NCBI GenBank assembly: GCA_020744225.1
Contig: JAGMWG010000007.1
Coordinates: forward strand, 1,302,001 to 1,366,000
DNA from: Paraphoma chrysanthemicola
Lineage: Eukaryota > Ascomycota > Dothideomycetes > Pleosporales > Phaeosphaeriaceae
Direction: 5' to 3'
DNA length: 64,000 nucleotides
The notes under the pieces were generated by a model. It was not told the origin of the DNA. It made no database searches and saw only the letters and a program-made list of their open reading frames with translations. Below, piece after piece: positions 34,983 to 46,179 of the stretch. Both the position numbers and the translations under genes were made by a program. Each line of letters starts with the position of its first letter. Within the stretch, counting starts at the first letter, position 1.

Positions 34983-35334
34983 ATGATCACACGATTCTTG
35001 ACCGACGTGCGCGTAACCTTCAATCCCTTCGCTCTCCGCTCCAAGCCTGCGCGGTTGTTCCTCTCGCTCATACCGCCGAGTGCGCGCAACGATGGCATGA
35101 AAGTCGAGTCCAAGATGTTGCCACGGAGTAGTCAGGAGCCTGCGAGCCTGTCTGTCAAGTTCAGTACGTACATTCTGTCCGGCATTAATGGCGAGTAAAA
35201 CGGCTAACAACGCTACAGAGGACGGCAAAGAAATGACCCTTGACTTAAGCAAGATGCGGATAACAGAAGTCATGGAGGAGGTGGATCGACATTCTCGGGG
35301 TCTTGCGCGGAAAGAGGAGCTACTGGGCAACTAA
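34983..35334 (+). CDS. MRPL44: mitochondrial large ribosomal subunit protein mL53
   Basis: Exons 34983-35163 and 35219-35334 with a 55-nt intron give 98 aa. The protein starts MITRFLTDVRVTFNPFALRSKPARLFLSLIPP, the hallmark of the fungal mL53/Mrpl44 family, and continues into KDGKEMTLDLSKMRITEVMEEVDRHSRGL. The thioredoxin-like fold of the family matches this length. The product is part of the 54S mitochondrial ribosome. The basic N-terminus probably acts as the import signal. It is head-to-head with SEC20. Confidence 0.93.
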
Positions 35335-35539
35335 GAAACGGGTTCGAGTAATATCATAAGCATCATATGGCGTCACGGTCAAATGGAGTTCAATTATTGG
35401 TTCGATCATGAATCATGCTTTTGACGAGTCTATGTAATGCGCCACCGTGGGGAAGCTGTTTGAGCATACCACTTCAGCATGCTGTGCAAAGATGTCTTCG
35501 ACTTCGATTCTTGTCCCATATGCGACCTTCGTTCTGCAT

Positions 35540-36583
35540 CTAGCTGGACGGGGCACCAGAGATGTAGAACCACTTGTCAATGCTGGGGTCAATGGGGCCG
35601 GGTGCCTTGTTCTCGCCCTGTGGGATGTTGAGCGAGCTGGGGTCGACGCGGTCGGGTGAGTGGGAGACGGTGGTGTTGGCACTGCGCAGCATTAGCTCAG
35701 GCTAGCACAAAGTGCTGCAGCAACTTACAGGCTGAGATCCTCCTTGGGGGTCTTGCCAGTGGCGAGCTTCTCCCAGGCCTCGGCGCACTCGCGGACAATG
35801 TCCATGGCGTACTTCTTGTTCTTGCACTCGCCGGAGAAAGCAAACTGGTTCTCGGGCTTGCCATCTGGGATCTTGTAGATGCGGAACCACTCGTTTGTGG
35901 CGCGGAGCAGACCAGGCAGGTGGCGCTCGACGTCCTCGACGTCGTTCAGCTTGGGGGCCAATGGGTCGTTCACGTTGATGACCATGATCTTCCAGTCGGT
36001 CTCGCCCTCGTCGAGCAGTGCCATGACACCAAGGACCTTGACCTGGATGACCTCGCCGGGCTTGGAGACCAGCTCGCCAATCTCGCACACGTCGAGCGGG
36101 TCATTGTCGCCCTTGGCCTTGGTCTCCTGGTGCACAACATTGGGGTCCTCCCACGTCTGCCACAAGCGTCAGTATTGCTTTGTCGGCCGATATCGGGCTC
36201 GCGTCATCGCACCTGAGGGAAGGCACCGTAGTTCCACAGGTAGCCCTTGTGGGGGAAGCAGTTGCGCACGTAGCGAAGCTTGCCCTTCTTAATGTCCTGC
36301 TTGATGGGGTTGAGGGCCTCCTCCTTGGAGATCTGTGGCCAAGTCAGTGCATGAGCTCAACTTGGCGGGGTTGTCGCGACAAAAATGCAATTGGCGGGGC
36401 ACGCACCTCCATCTTCGCATTGGTCCAGCGCGGCACCTCGACGACCATGTTGAGGACCGTCTGCTGCTCGTTGGCGTAGAGCGGGATGTCGTGCCATGGC
36501 GAGACGAGCTGGCCGTCCTTCTCGATGAAGATGCGGTGCTCGAGCGTGTTCGCCGAAGCGATCTTGCGCGTGGTGTATGTCAT
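35540..36583 (-). CDS. IPP1: soluble inorganic pyrophosphatase
   Basis: Four exons (36583-36407, 36332-36213, 36156-35729, 35681-35540) give 288 aa, the normal family I eukaryotic length. The enzyme splits pyrophosphate into two phosphates and so drives biosynthetic reactions in the cytosol. Active-site sequence is intact: EVPRWTNAKMEV, KGYLWNYGAFPQTWEDP and the signature GDNDPLDVCEIGE, followed by VLGVMALLDEGETDWKI. The last exon encodes the conserved tail DKWFYISGA. Each intron (74, 56 and 47 nt) has normal GT/AG borders and restores these blocks. The start MTYTTRKIAS is typical. Confidence 0.97.
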
Positions 36584-37038
36584 GGTGGGTGGGCTGTCTG
36601 CAGCGGGTGTCGGAGTGGAGTGAGAATGAAGGTGGTTTGCCAGCTGCCGAGCCCTTGAATTGAAGGTTTTGTCGAGCTGTCTAGTGGGGCGGGCTGGCGG
36701 GGATCGGTGTTGGGTAGGCGCCACGGTTACGAACGTCACCGCCGACTGCCTGCATAGGACAGGCGTCGGATGAACAAATTGGGACTGCAATTGAGACGCG
36801 GCTGGTCTGGCAGGGAGTAGCCGCAACGGCGGTCGACCACAGAACATGCAGGTGGAATGTTATTCAGTATTCGGCTAGAGAGAGCAATCGGCTACGCTGG
36901 GTTAAGCCCATGACATACCGAGGATATAGAGCAGACGGGGCTGCGCGGAGGTCGCGTTCTTCGCAGCTCCAAACTTTCTGGCCAGGTGCGCACGGACTGG
37001 CCAGCCACGTCCGACATGGCGCCGCCCGCTCGACCACG
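36584..37038. other. intergenic region upstream of pyrophosphatase
   Basis: About 455 bp on the promoter side of the pyrophosphatase gene and the 3' side of the next minus-strand gene. No gene is recognised; a minus-strand frame simply extends the pyrophosphatase first exon upstream. Confidence 0.45.
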
Positions 37039-39121
37039 TCAATATAACTTGTTAGGTCGCCAGAACCCGCGACCTACCACACTGTTGTCCCAAGCCATAG
37101 ACCGAACTAGGTCTGCATCCTCACATATATACTCATCCCCATGGCCAGCTTCTCCACCCGCAACGAAATCGACCAACCTTTGGCCTGCATTCCAGTCTCT
37201 CTCGTTGCGAAGCATGTCGTCTTCATCATTGAGGAATTCCTCGTCATACAACAAGCCATCCCCTGTAGTCTGCTGATCGTCATCTTGAAATTCCATAGGA
37301 CGGGGTTGCTGGCGACTGGCTTGCTGGTCGTAGATACTGACGCCGGGAAAGTTCGGAACATCAGGTGACTCTAGCCCTGTGAAGCGGACAACTGGCACTC
37401 GATCTGGCTCATGGACACGACAGTGGTGCCATGGCGTGCTTATCATATCAGTTGTTCCACGCACTTCATATCTGTCGCGGGACTCCGGTGCTCGCCGTCT
37501 CGCGTGGAAGGTCTGCTCACATTGCTGTATGACATATCCCAAATCAGAGGAAGGATCTGCCTCATGTTGTTGTGTGTTATTGCCTTCAGCACTCCCCGCG
37601 TGCGTTAATGGATTTTTTGCGAAGCAAGCCGGATCCTTTTCTGAATCTGTGGTCTGACGCCTGGGTCTTGGACGACCTTCGTGCTCGGCACTAACATATC
37701 TACCCATGATTGGCGGCATTGAAGACGGAGATGCAAGTGATTCAGTCGATTTGAACTTGGCTGCACGGTCAACAAGCTGCGCCTTTCGGGGCGAAGAACT
37801 CTGCCGAGGATATGAGTGAGACCTAGAAACTCTGTTGTGAGGTGGCTCGAATGACGATACCCCGAATCTCTCCACGCTCTCATCAGTTCTTCGATCGGTA
37901 ACTGGCACAGCAGTAGGCTTGCTGAGGACATCGTCATCAGCGGTAGCTGTGGCTTTGTCAACTCGACCGCGCAGATTCTCTTGCTGGATAGCAGCCGCAT
38001 TCAGCACGGCATCCGGTCTTCGAGGCACTGATCCCGGAGCTCGAACCGATTCCGACCACGATACATAGCTCATGCTTTCATGACGATTATCTCTAGTACC
38101 AGAGCCCAGGTGAGGGCCTTGTTCTACTGTCTCGACCGTAGGCAGGACACCCGCGGATCTTGTAGACTGAGCTCGCTCCCGCTGTGACACGTAACGGGCC
38201 GGACCAGCCTGCCCTGTACTTTTCTCACTCGCGTGCTCCAAGGTCACGTTGTTGTCTCTTTCTGCTAGGGCTGGTCTCACGGAGGTGAAGTAGGCTGAAA
38301 TCTCGCCCTCTTTCGTATGCACGTGACCCCTTTTGCGCTTCTTCTTTGGGGGCTCGTAAGAGATGGCTGGCTCGGGTTGGCCTTTGTCCTTCTGCAAGAA
38401 TTTCATCTCGGAGAAAACAAGATCGGGCACTAGGTGCTGCATTAGTCTACCTGGGGCGCTGTGGTGGCAGTAGTAAGTGACACTCACATCCACGGCCCCG
38501 GACTGCAGTACTTGCTTTGCCCTTGTTGAATATACCCAGCTGCTGCCGGGGCTTCAGCTACCACCAATCATCAGCACTGATACGCCGTACGACGGTCGAG
38601 ACAGCTCTCACTGTCAGCCGATCCCCAGAAACATTCTTGGCGTGGAAGGTATTGGCCATGCCGTTCGCTGGCCCTTCACCTTTCATGCGTTTAGATTTGC
38701 GTTTTGACTTCGTCGATTCGCCCTTCCGGCTATGGTGCACATACTTCCCCCGCTCTTGCTTCTTCGAAGTTGGCTCATAGCGCTCTAGGCGCGTCTTACG
38801 GCGAGGTTTTCGTGCATATCGCTGGCTCGATGATTCGCTCTCGGCAGAATCGCCGCGACTAGGGCAGGACACTTTGCTGTATGCATCCGCATCGGAGGGC
38901 TGCTCGGTAAGGGGCTTTGGGTGGGCCGGTGGCGCTCGATGCGATTGAGGTTGGGGTTCAAGAAGCGAGCTGTCGGATCTGCTTCGCGTTGGGGTGCCCT
39001 TCTGTCGAAACATTGGCTTCGGCTTCCCAACACGGCGGAGGAAGTCATGGCCTGGCGGTCGAGGAGGGTTCAGAGATTGTTCTGCGTCCTCAGTCTCGTC
39101 TAGCCATTTACCAATATCCAT
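37039..39121 (-). CDS. uncharacterised conserved fungal protein, basic and probably nuclear
   Basis: Three exons (39121-38612, 38557-38488, 38429-37039) with introns of 54 and 58 nt give 656 aa. The model was built because only this splicing joins the blocks NTFHAKNVSGDRLT, LKPRQQLGIFNKGKAS and VRGRGLPDLVFSEMKFLQ into one conserved-looking segment. I believe I have seen this segment in hypothetical proteins of other filamentous fungi, but I cannot name the family. The N-terminus (MDIGKWLDETEDAEQ) is acidic and is followed by very basic sequence (RYARKPRRKTRLERYEP, STKSKRKSKRMKG). KKKRKRGHVH and EISAYFTSVRPALAERDNN follow. The rest is Ser/Arg-rich and probably disordered, with a C-terminal acidic block (DEEFLNDEDDMLRNERDW) and a final FWRPNKLY. 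Two NLS-like clusters suggest the nucleus. No catalytic domain is seen. Confidence 0.8.
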
Positions 39122-41122
39122 CGCACGGCCAGGGCGGCGCAGTGCTGTCTGGAGCCAGGGTGTTCAGGCGGGCGCTTCTCGAGCCGTGCCGTAGTCAATG
39201 CAAGCTGCCCGACCACTGTGACCAACGCTGTGAAGCTCGTAGGGTCAGTAGCAGTCGTACAGCATTGCGCTCGCTGCGTTGGGCGGCGATGTCGGGCCTG
39301 GAGGCTTGCTGATATTCGGGCTGTGTGTAACGTGGAATCGGCGTCCTGCAACGCACCGTCTGATTCATCGTGGTATCGCGAGGAAACCGCTCTCAGGTCC
39401 GAGGAAGCTGCATGCTACCATGTTTGCTGTAGGGAAGGCACAATGGGTTCAAATGACGCACTTCTTGCAGTCTTACGACCTGATAGTCATCCAATACAGG
39501 CGTAGTCTTGTCGCATCGCTTCTACTCTGTCCATTGCACAAATGGCGGTGACTGTACATGAGCATGCATTGAGGCTGCGGACGACGTGCTCTGATAGGCT
39601 GCATCGGGTTTCTTGAGAGCATGACAGATTCTCGAGGACGGGCAGATGCGATCCACCTGGAATGGATAGACATGTCCTGGCGGAACAAGTCCGAATACTT
39701 TGGGCTCGATAGTGAGGCGACGGGTGGCACGATCATGGCCCTGGCTGTGAACTCCCGGGTAGAGAACCCGTTCTCGAGCCGCTGCATGCGTATTGCTAGG
39801 TCTCTTTGATAATTGTAACAGCCACCGGAAGCGTTACACAGCTAGGGCCGTCTCTCGAGTCCAATCAATTGCCAAAGTCGACTAGTAGAAACCACAACCA
39901 GAGGCCGTTCAGCGTGACCTGGGTGCGCCATGGCAGGCCGCGCATCGTCTATTGTACACAGTCGATGTTTCTAGACGAATACATCGACATTCACCCCTCG
40001 TGTAGTCTTACACAACTGTGACACCGCCACGAGGAGCCCACACGCACGGTCCAGCGAGCTTAATGTCCGGCTCCAGTGGAGCGCTCTTAGAGTTCCCCAC
40101 ACCTTCCTAGACGGCGGCCATGATAAGCTTCCCTGAACCACTCCTCGCCGTCCAATGTCCACGCGCCATTAAAGCGTACCAGACTCTGGACGCCCATGAC
40201 GGTTGCCGTTCATGCTTTTCCTCACACGCAACTCGCCCTCTGCAGGATTTGCAATGGCCAATATGTGCATTGCCCAATAATGCGCATGCGCATGCGCATA
40301 TGCCGGGACTCTGCTCGAGTTGACGTGTCGGGCCACCTATCAAAAAATTCGACTTCTCGCTTTTTGCAGGGCCCAAGCAGTGGCACTCTAGGCTTCCCTG
40401 CCATTGGGCTTGTTTAGCCCAGCCCTAAGGCGAACAGGCTGCATATACCCAGCATGAAGAAGCAGACACGGGACAAACTACTCACCCGATGGGAGCAGCG
40501 TGCCAGTATGGGTGGGAGAACCACCGTCGCTCGCTGCCATCATCAGGCGCCGGTTCTGATGATGGGCACCCGAGACAGCGCCTCTGCTGCTGCCGAGGCG
40601 CAAGGAAGATCTTCGTTCCGCACACACATTCACTGGTTGGACACCCAGACCGAGCCACTGTCTTTCGCGGCCACGTTCTTCCCTGATAAAAATCCAGCTT
40701 CTTTTGCGTTTGCGCAAACACAGCTAGCGCTCTTTCATCATCCTTGGAGGGGTCAACTGTTCGTGTCGTGCTTTCTGCCCCGCCGACCTAACTCCTTCAC
40801 TCACTATCTCTGCCCCCCATCACAATACCATCACCTTGCAGCAGACTTCCTCCTTCTCTAACTTTTAAGAGAATCGCTTGCGCCATCCACACCGATACAG
40901 CTTGGTGCGCTCAATACTAAATGTTCGTTCCGCACGTTGCTACCTGTTACTTGCATATGGAGCCGCGACGGGTTCCTCGCGCGTCGCTCCACTCCATCTT
41001 TCCTTAAATTCTCCTCGATCCCATCTTCTGGCATGTTTTGAGCATTTTCTGTATCGCGCGTATCGTTCTGAGCTTCGAGTGCGAGTATTGAGACCGTTTC
41101 AGTGTACGATTCAGCCTTCGCC
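39122..41122. other. large intergenic region, 2 kb
   Basis: This lies between divergent genes. Open frames of up to 152 codons occur on both strands, mutually overlapping and without domain or splice support. The last 400 bp before the RRM gene are CT-rich and probably hold its promoter and leader. A purine-pyrimidine alternating tract lies at 40281-40303. Confidence 0.5.
40281..40303. repeat. alternating purine-pyrimidine tract (GCGCAT repeats)
   Basis: The 23 bases are made of overlapping TGCGCA units and alternate strictly between pyrimidine and purine. The tract is also nearly self-complementary. Such sequence can form Z-DNA or a small cruciform. Confidence 0.8.
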
Positions 41123-41970
41123 ATGTCGAAACTATTCATTGGGTAAGTTCTCCACGTCCAGACTTTTGCGCACATCTGACATTCCACAGAGGACTTGCCT
41201 GGCATACCGATGACGGTACCCTGCGCCAGAAGTTCGAAGAATTTGGCCAGGTCGAGGAAGCCGTCAGTGACATCCCTTGCTGCAACCGCCGCGGCTAGAC
41301 CTTCGAATGTGCTCACACCTCAGCAGGTCGTCGTGAAGGATCGCGACACTGGTCGCAGCAGGGGCTTCGGCTTCGTTCGCTTTGCGAACGATGCGGACGC
41401 AGATGCTGCTATGAACGCCCTGAACAACGAAGAGTGCGTTCACTTCCCTCTCACTCAAACTGCGCGGATCGCGACCCGCGCAATGCGCGTTAGCACATCT
41501 CACTCGCGCCTGAGACGATGACGCAATCGCACCGTCAGTACCCAGCAGCGCTAATATTCCCAGGTTCGATGGCCGCAGAATCCGCGTCGATAAGGCCTCT
41601 GACCGCGCCAGCGGCGGTGGCGGCGGAGGACGTGGCGGCTATGGCGGCGGCGGTGGTGGCGGCTACCGTGGAGGTTACGGCGGTGGACAGGGAGGTGGTG
41701 AGTCTTGAAGCGCCACGATCGATTGCACGCCTGCTAACACAATATTCCAGGATATGGTGGCGGAGACCGCGGTATGCATCAACAGGCAGAGTCATGCCAT
41801 TAAGGATTGCACTGACATGATTACCAGGTTACGGCCAACAAGGCGGTGGTGGCTGGGGACCTTCCGGTGGACAGCAACAAGGAGGTTACGCACCTCGCGG
41901 CGGCTATGGTGGCCAGCAAGGAGGATACGGCGGTCAGCAGGACGGCCAAGGCGGCGGTCAGCAGTGGTAG
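41123..41970 (+). CDS. glycine-rich RRM RNA-binding protein
   Basis: Six exons (41123-41142, 41190-41262, 41327-41433, 41564-41697, 41751-41771, 41828-41970) give 165 aa. One RRM fills residues 3-80: RNP2 is KLFIGG, RNP1 is RGFGFVRF at 43-50. Exon 4 begins EFDGRRIRVDKASDR, and from there the protein is Gly/Tyr/Arg/Gln-rich (GGYGGG, GYGQQGG, GGYAPRGGYGG) to the end, QQW. This is the layout of the small cold-inducible or GRP-type RNA chaperones, which bind RNA with low specificity. Exon 5 is only 21 nt and its inclusion keeps the frame. The third exon starts at a tandem CAGCAG acceptor. RGG-like segments are probable arginine-methylation sites. Confidence 0.92.
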
Positions 41971-43067
41971 ACAACCCCAGATGGCGCCTCCTCGCAGTTT
42001 GCGATCTTGCAATCTCTTCCTAATACCCCAAACAGAACATGGCGCCGGCAACGTTTAGAGGGCGGCGACTTGAGCTGTGAGTGACCATTAAGGTTGGTAC
42101 TCTTCGGAATTTGTCACAGGAGGATCAGTCGAGTGGGTTTGGGAGCGAACGAAACACTTCGGGCTTTGATTTTTATGATAGTAGGGGTGGTGGGTATGGT
42201 ACTGACGAGATGATTGATACCCATTGATCAGGCTGTGCTGCTACTCTGTACTTATGTTGCGTCAAGGACTTGGTTCTTTACACAGTGGACAGTCTTTACC
42301 ATTTTTCCTTGGTCATGTTTGTCACGTACAAGAAAAGTTGTGTCTTCCTTTCATAAAACGTCAAGACTGGAACTGCGTGACATCGTCCTACGAGGAGAAG
42401 AGCTACCCACATGTCACCGTCAATGCAGCCTCATCGCCATCACGGGAGACCAGAAACGGTACTTACAACAAACGCGAATCTTCAGATGTTGATCTTGGCC
42501 TCGCTCCTCTGTTTACGGAAATTTCAACGATAGGCTCCACACTTCAAGCCCTGTAGTTGACCTCCAACCCGACCGAACCGCCGCCACCCACCAAATGAAC
42601 ACTCGCCCGACTCGCCCCTCGAGTACGCAATTTCAAATCCTTCGGGCGCACATCAAACGCAGACAATACAGTCGAAGTGCGAACAGCGCATCGCATTGTG
42701 ACCGCGTCGCATATCGCGTACATAGCCGCCGTGAGCCTTTGGCTCAGGTGCAGCAACGATGCAAGTGATCGCCGCCAGCGCAGGACCAGACTCATGCGTA
42801 CTCTGCATTTTCTGCGCTGCATTCTCCACACACCTGCTCCGCATTCATTGCTGGCTGCCTGCTTGGCGATGTGCGTTTCTCTCGTGGCTGGCCTGAAAGT
42901 CGAGGACCATAGAACCGTGGTGAGGCAACAGCAGTCTGACTGACCCCGCTTCTTCAACATCCTCCACAATCAATCACCAGCAACAACATTTAGACCTATC
43001 AGGACAGTACACCGATACGCATAGGACCGAAAGCTAGCAGGCTCTAGCCTCCATCCTCATTTACATC
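41971..43067. other. intergenic region, 1.1 kb
   Basis: This holds the 3' end of the RRM gene and the promoter of the peptidase gene. Open frames on the minus strand (141 codons at 42544-42969) and plus strand overlap and have no domain. Nothing else is recognised. Confidence 0.5.
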
Positions 43068-45359
43068 ATGAAGAGCTGGAACGGGCCGGAGGACGATTCT
43101 GCATCCTTAGTTGCGCCTGCGCCGCCCCGTCGTCCTGCAGGTGATGGCATCCGCATCCGGGCCTTGTTAGCGACTTTTACAACGTGCGCAGTCCTCTTTG
43201 GTCTGGATGCGCTGTTCCCGGACTTGAAAAACGGAGGACCTCGTGCCAGGAATAAAGGCTGGAGGACTGAGGTGGGGTCTGAGGTCTACGAGAGGCCGTT
43301 TGAATGGTCGCATGTATGTGTAGAGCATCTCATATGGTGTGGTGTGAGATGCGCGTATCGAGCGCTTATCAGATCACGCTATGCCCACATATCAGAGCCG
43401 CACCAAGGCTGGGTGCTGCCTCGACATCAGCCATTAATCACACGATAAAACCCTGGATCAGAACTGACACGGAACCAGGTAGAGCCGTCGGAGAACCTCG
43501 AATTCCAGAGTTGCTTTGGTGAATTTGAATGTGCAAAGCTGAAACTACCACTGGACCACTTCAATGGAACATATCCTGGTGAAACCGTCAACATCGCCAT
43601 CATAAAACTCCCAGCCAGAGTTCCTGTGGATGATCCACGCTATGGAGGACCTATCCTTATCAATCCAGGAGGTCCTGGCGGCCCTGGAGCGTTGTTCACG
43701 CTTATGATCGGCCGCTCCTTGCGTAACATTGCCGATTCCCATGAGCAACTCGAGACTGCGTCTTCAGATGCTAAGTACTACGACATCCTTGGTTTCGATC
43801 CTCGCGGAATCGGGGAGACAGAACCTCGTGCGTACTGCATCGCCGACCCGGCAGCATCCTGGACATGGACATTGCGGGAAACCACCGAAGGCATATTAGG
43901 CAGCTCAGATGCTGCTCTAGGCAGACTGTGGTCAATGACCCATGCCTGGGGCGCTTCTTGCAAGCAAGCAGTGGACGCTGAAGAAGGCCCTGACATCAAG
44001 CAGTACATGACGACTGCCTCAGTCGCTCAAGACATGCTTGAAATTGTCGAGAAACACGCCGCATTTGTCGCAGAGAAGGTCGACAGCCTTCAACCAAGGC
44101 AGCGTGGATGTCGTAAACCCCAAGCTACCCTAATAAAGCCCAGTGAGGCGAAGCTACAATACTGGGGGTTCTCGTACGGCACTTATCTAGGCTCAACATT
44201 CGCATCCATGTACCCGGATCGCGTTGGGCTTGCAATCCTTGACGGCGTTGTCAGTTCATACGACTACAACCACGCTTTGGGCAATGGATCGCTCACAGAC
44301 AACGCCAAAGCTATGTACTCCTTCAACACGTGGTGCGCAAATGCTGGTGCAAAGGTCTGCTGCTTAGCCACCGCAAACTCCACTGCCGACGACATCCAAG
44401 TCCGCGTCGACACCATCGTCAACTCCCTCTACCACAACCCCATTCCCCTCAACTCTCCCACTGGCCCCGAGATTCTCACCTACTCCGACGTCAAAGGCCT
44501 CCTCTTCAGCTCCTGCTACTCGCCCCGCGCCATGTTCCCTCTCGTCGCTCAAATCCTGTCTGAAGTCGAAGTCGGACACGGTGGCATAATCGACTTCTGG
44601 CACTCCCTCCCCCTTTTCCATTGTCCCGTGGACGGGGAAACGCCCGTGACTGACTACACCAGCACCGTCGCTACATACGCAATTCTGTGCTCCGATGGTA
44701 TCGATGAAACGAACACCACTATCGATGACTTCGCACAGTACTGGCAATTACTCGAACACATGTCTTCGACTGCCGGCGGTATCTGGGCAATGTTGCGCAT
44801 GCGCTGTCTAGGGTGGAAAATCAAACCGCAGTATAAATTCGAAGGTGCATTTGGTGGGAATACATCTCATCCGATCTTGTTTATTTCGAATACAGCGGAT
44901 CCGGTGACGCCGTTGCGGAGTGGGCGCATTATGCACGACCTCTTCCCGAATAGTGGATTGTTGACGATTGATATGGCAGGGCATTGTTCCATCTCAGACG
45001 TCAATTTGTGTACGCTGGGACATGTCAAAGCCTACTTCCAAAAGGGTGTGTTGCCGAAAGAAAACACGCTGTGTGTTCCGCCGCAAAATCCATGGAGTTT
45101 GAACTCGACGGACCCGGAGAGCCCGTTTTATGATCCGAGTCTGGATGACGCGAAGAGGGAAAATGGACTTCTTGGGGCTGGACTGCATGGGCTTGCGTTT
45201 GCGGGGGAGATGGATTTGCTGAGGGCCGGGAATAACCTTGCGATGATGGTAGCGAAGCATGATCTATTTGGTGCTGGGAAGATTAGCGGTGTGGGGCAGA
45301 AGTTGAAGGGATTGATGGGTACTGCGATGGCGAGGCATGATATGCCGATAATGAAGTGA
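43068..45359 (+). CDS. membrane-anchored alpha/beta-hydrolase, tripeptidyl aminopeptidase-like
   Basis: Exons 43068-43313 and 43479-45359, with an intron of 165 nt, give 708 aa. An N-terminal membrane helix (IRALLATFTTCAVLFGLDALF) near residue 32 suggests type II anchoring. The hydrolase domain starts LKLPLDHFN and shows the oxyanion loop NPGGPGGPG near 143, the nucleophile elbow GFSYG with Ser at about 313, the acid in SNTADPVTP near 554 and the His in MAGHCS near 582. The C-terminal TAP-like module (FISNTADPVTPLRSG and following) fits peptidase family S33. Such enzymes cut short peptides from N-termini, and some fungal paralogues act in secondary metabolism. No cluster genes are adjacent. 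The peptide substrate is inferred. Confidence 0.88.
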
Positions 45360-46179
45360 TGGCGGCAGTATCCGGGTTTGTAAGTATCAATGTAGGTCAA
45401 AATTGCCTTGGAAGAAAATTCTACCAGTCACTTGTATTGTACATGACATTACACTCAATCCGCTTTGTACAGAGCCTGATTTCTCAATCGACTCCAATCA
45501 TCATTCTTGTGGCAGCTCGAGTACGTAGTAGACTAGATCAGCGTACTATCTCGTAATACTGGTCTTCCTCTTACCTCCCTAAGCAACCTTACTCATTTGT
45601 TTCACGGATCTCATTTAGCCCAGATATCCCCATCCGGCGAAAACACTGTATAGTTACTCAGTCTTCACAGTCTGCGTGAAATGTTACAACAAAATGAGAA
45701 CATCCTAATGGGATCGTCGGCACGCCTCGCAGCGTCCCGACATATTCCATTTCACCTGCAGACAGTATGGCAAGCTATGTTTCTTCGTCATTCAGCGGTC
45801 GCAATATATCTTCAAACCATGTGCGAATGCATGCCAACTACCACAGCATCTATCCAACAAAGTCATACCCTGGGCAAGGCTCACCTTACCAGTAGTTGTA
45901 TAGGCCTAGCAGATCATTCCGGTCGAGTCGTCCAAGTTGCACTCACATTTGCCAATGCATTAAACTGAAGCGAAAGTGCATTGATGCATCTTTATATAGT
46001 TCCTCATCGAAACGAAACCATCTCATATATACCAAACCAAACCCTCCATAAGAAGTATGTACATTGAAAACCTGGGTATAACCTCAACACCGCATCAATC
46101 GTCATGCTGATCACGCTCCGCTGCTTATCCGGCCAACTGAAGTTTCTAGACCATCGAGGCCCATCACCACAAGTAAGCT
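45360..46179. other. intergenic region between convergent genes
   Basis: About 0.8 kb holding the 3' ends of the peptidase and GH16 genes. It is AT-rich, with one featureless 95-codon frame. No gene is recognised. Confidence 0.5.

Noticed and set aside
40454..40861. 135-codon plus-strand frame upstream of the RRM gene
   Set aside because: It overlaps minus-strand frames and lies in a CT-rich leader-like region without a domain.
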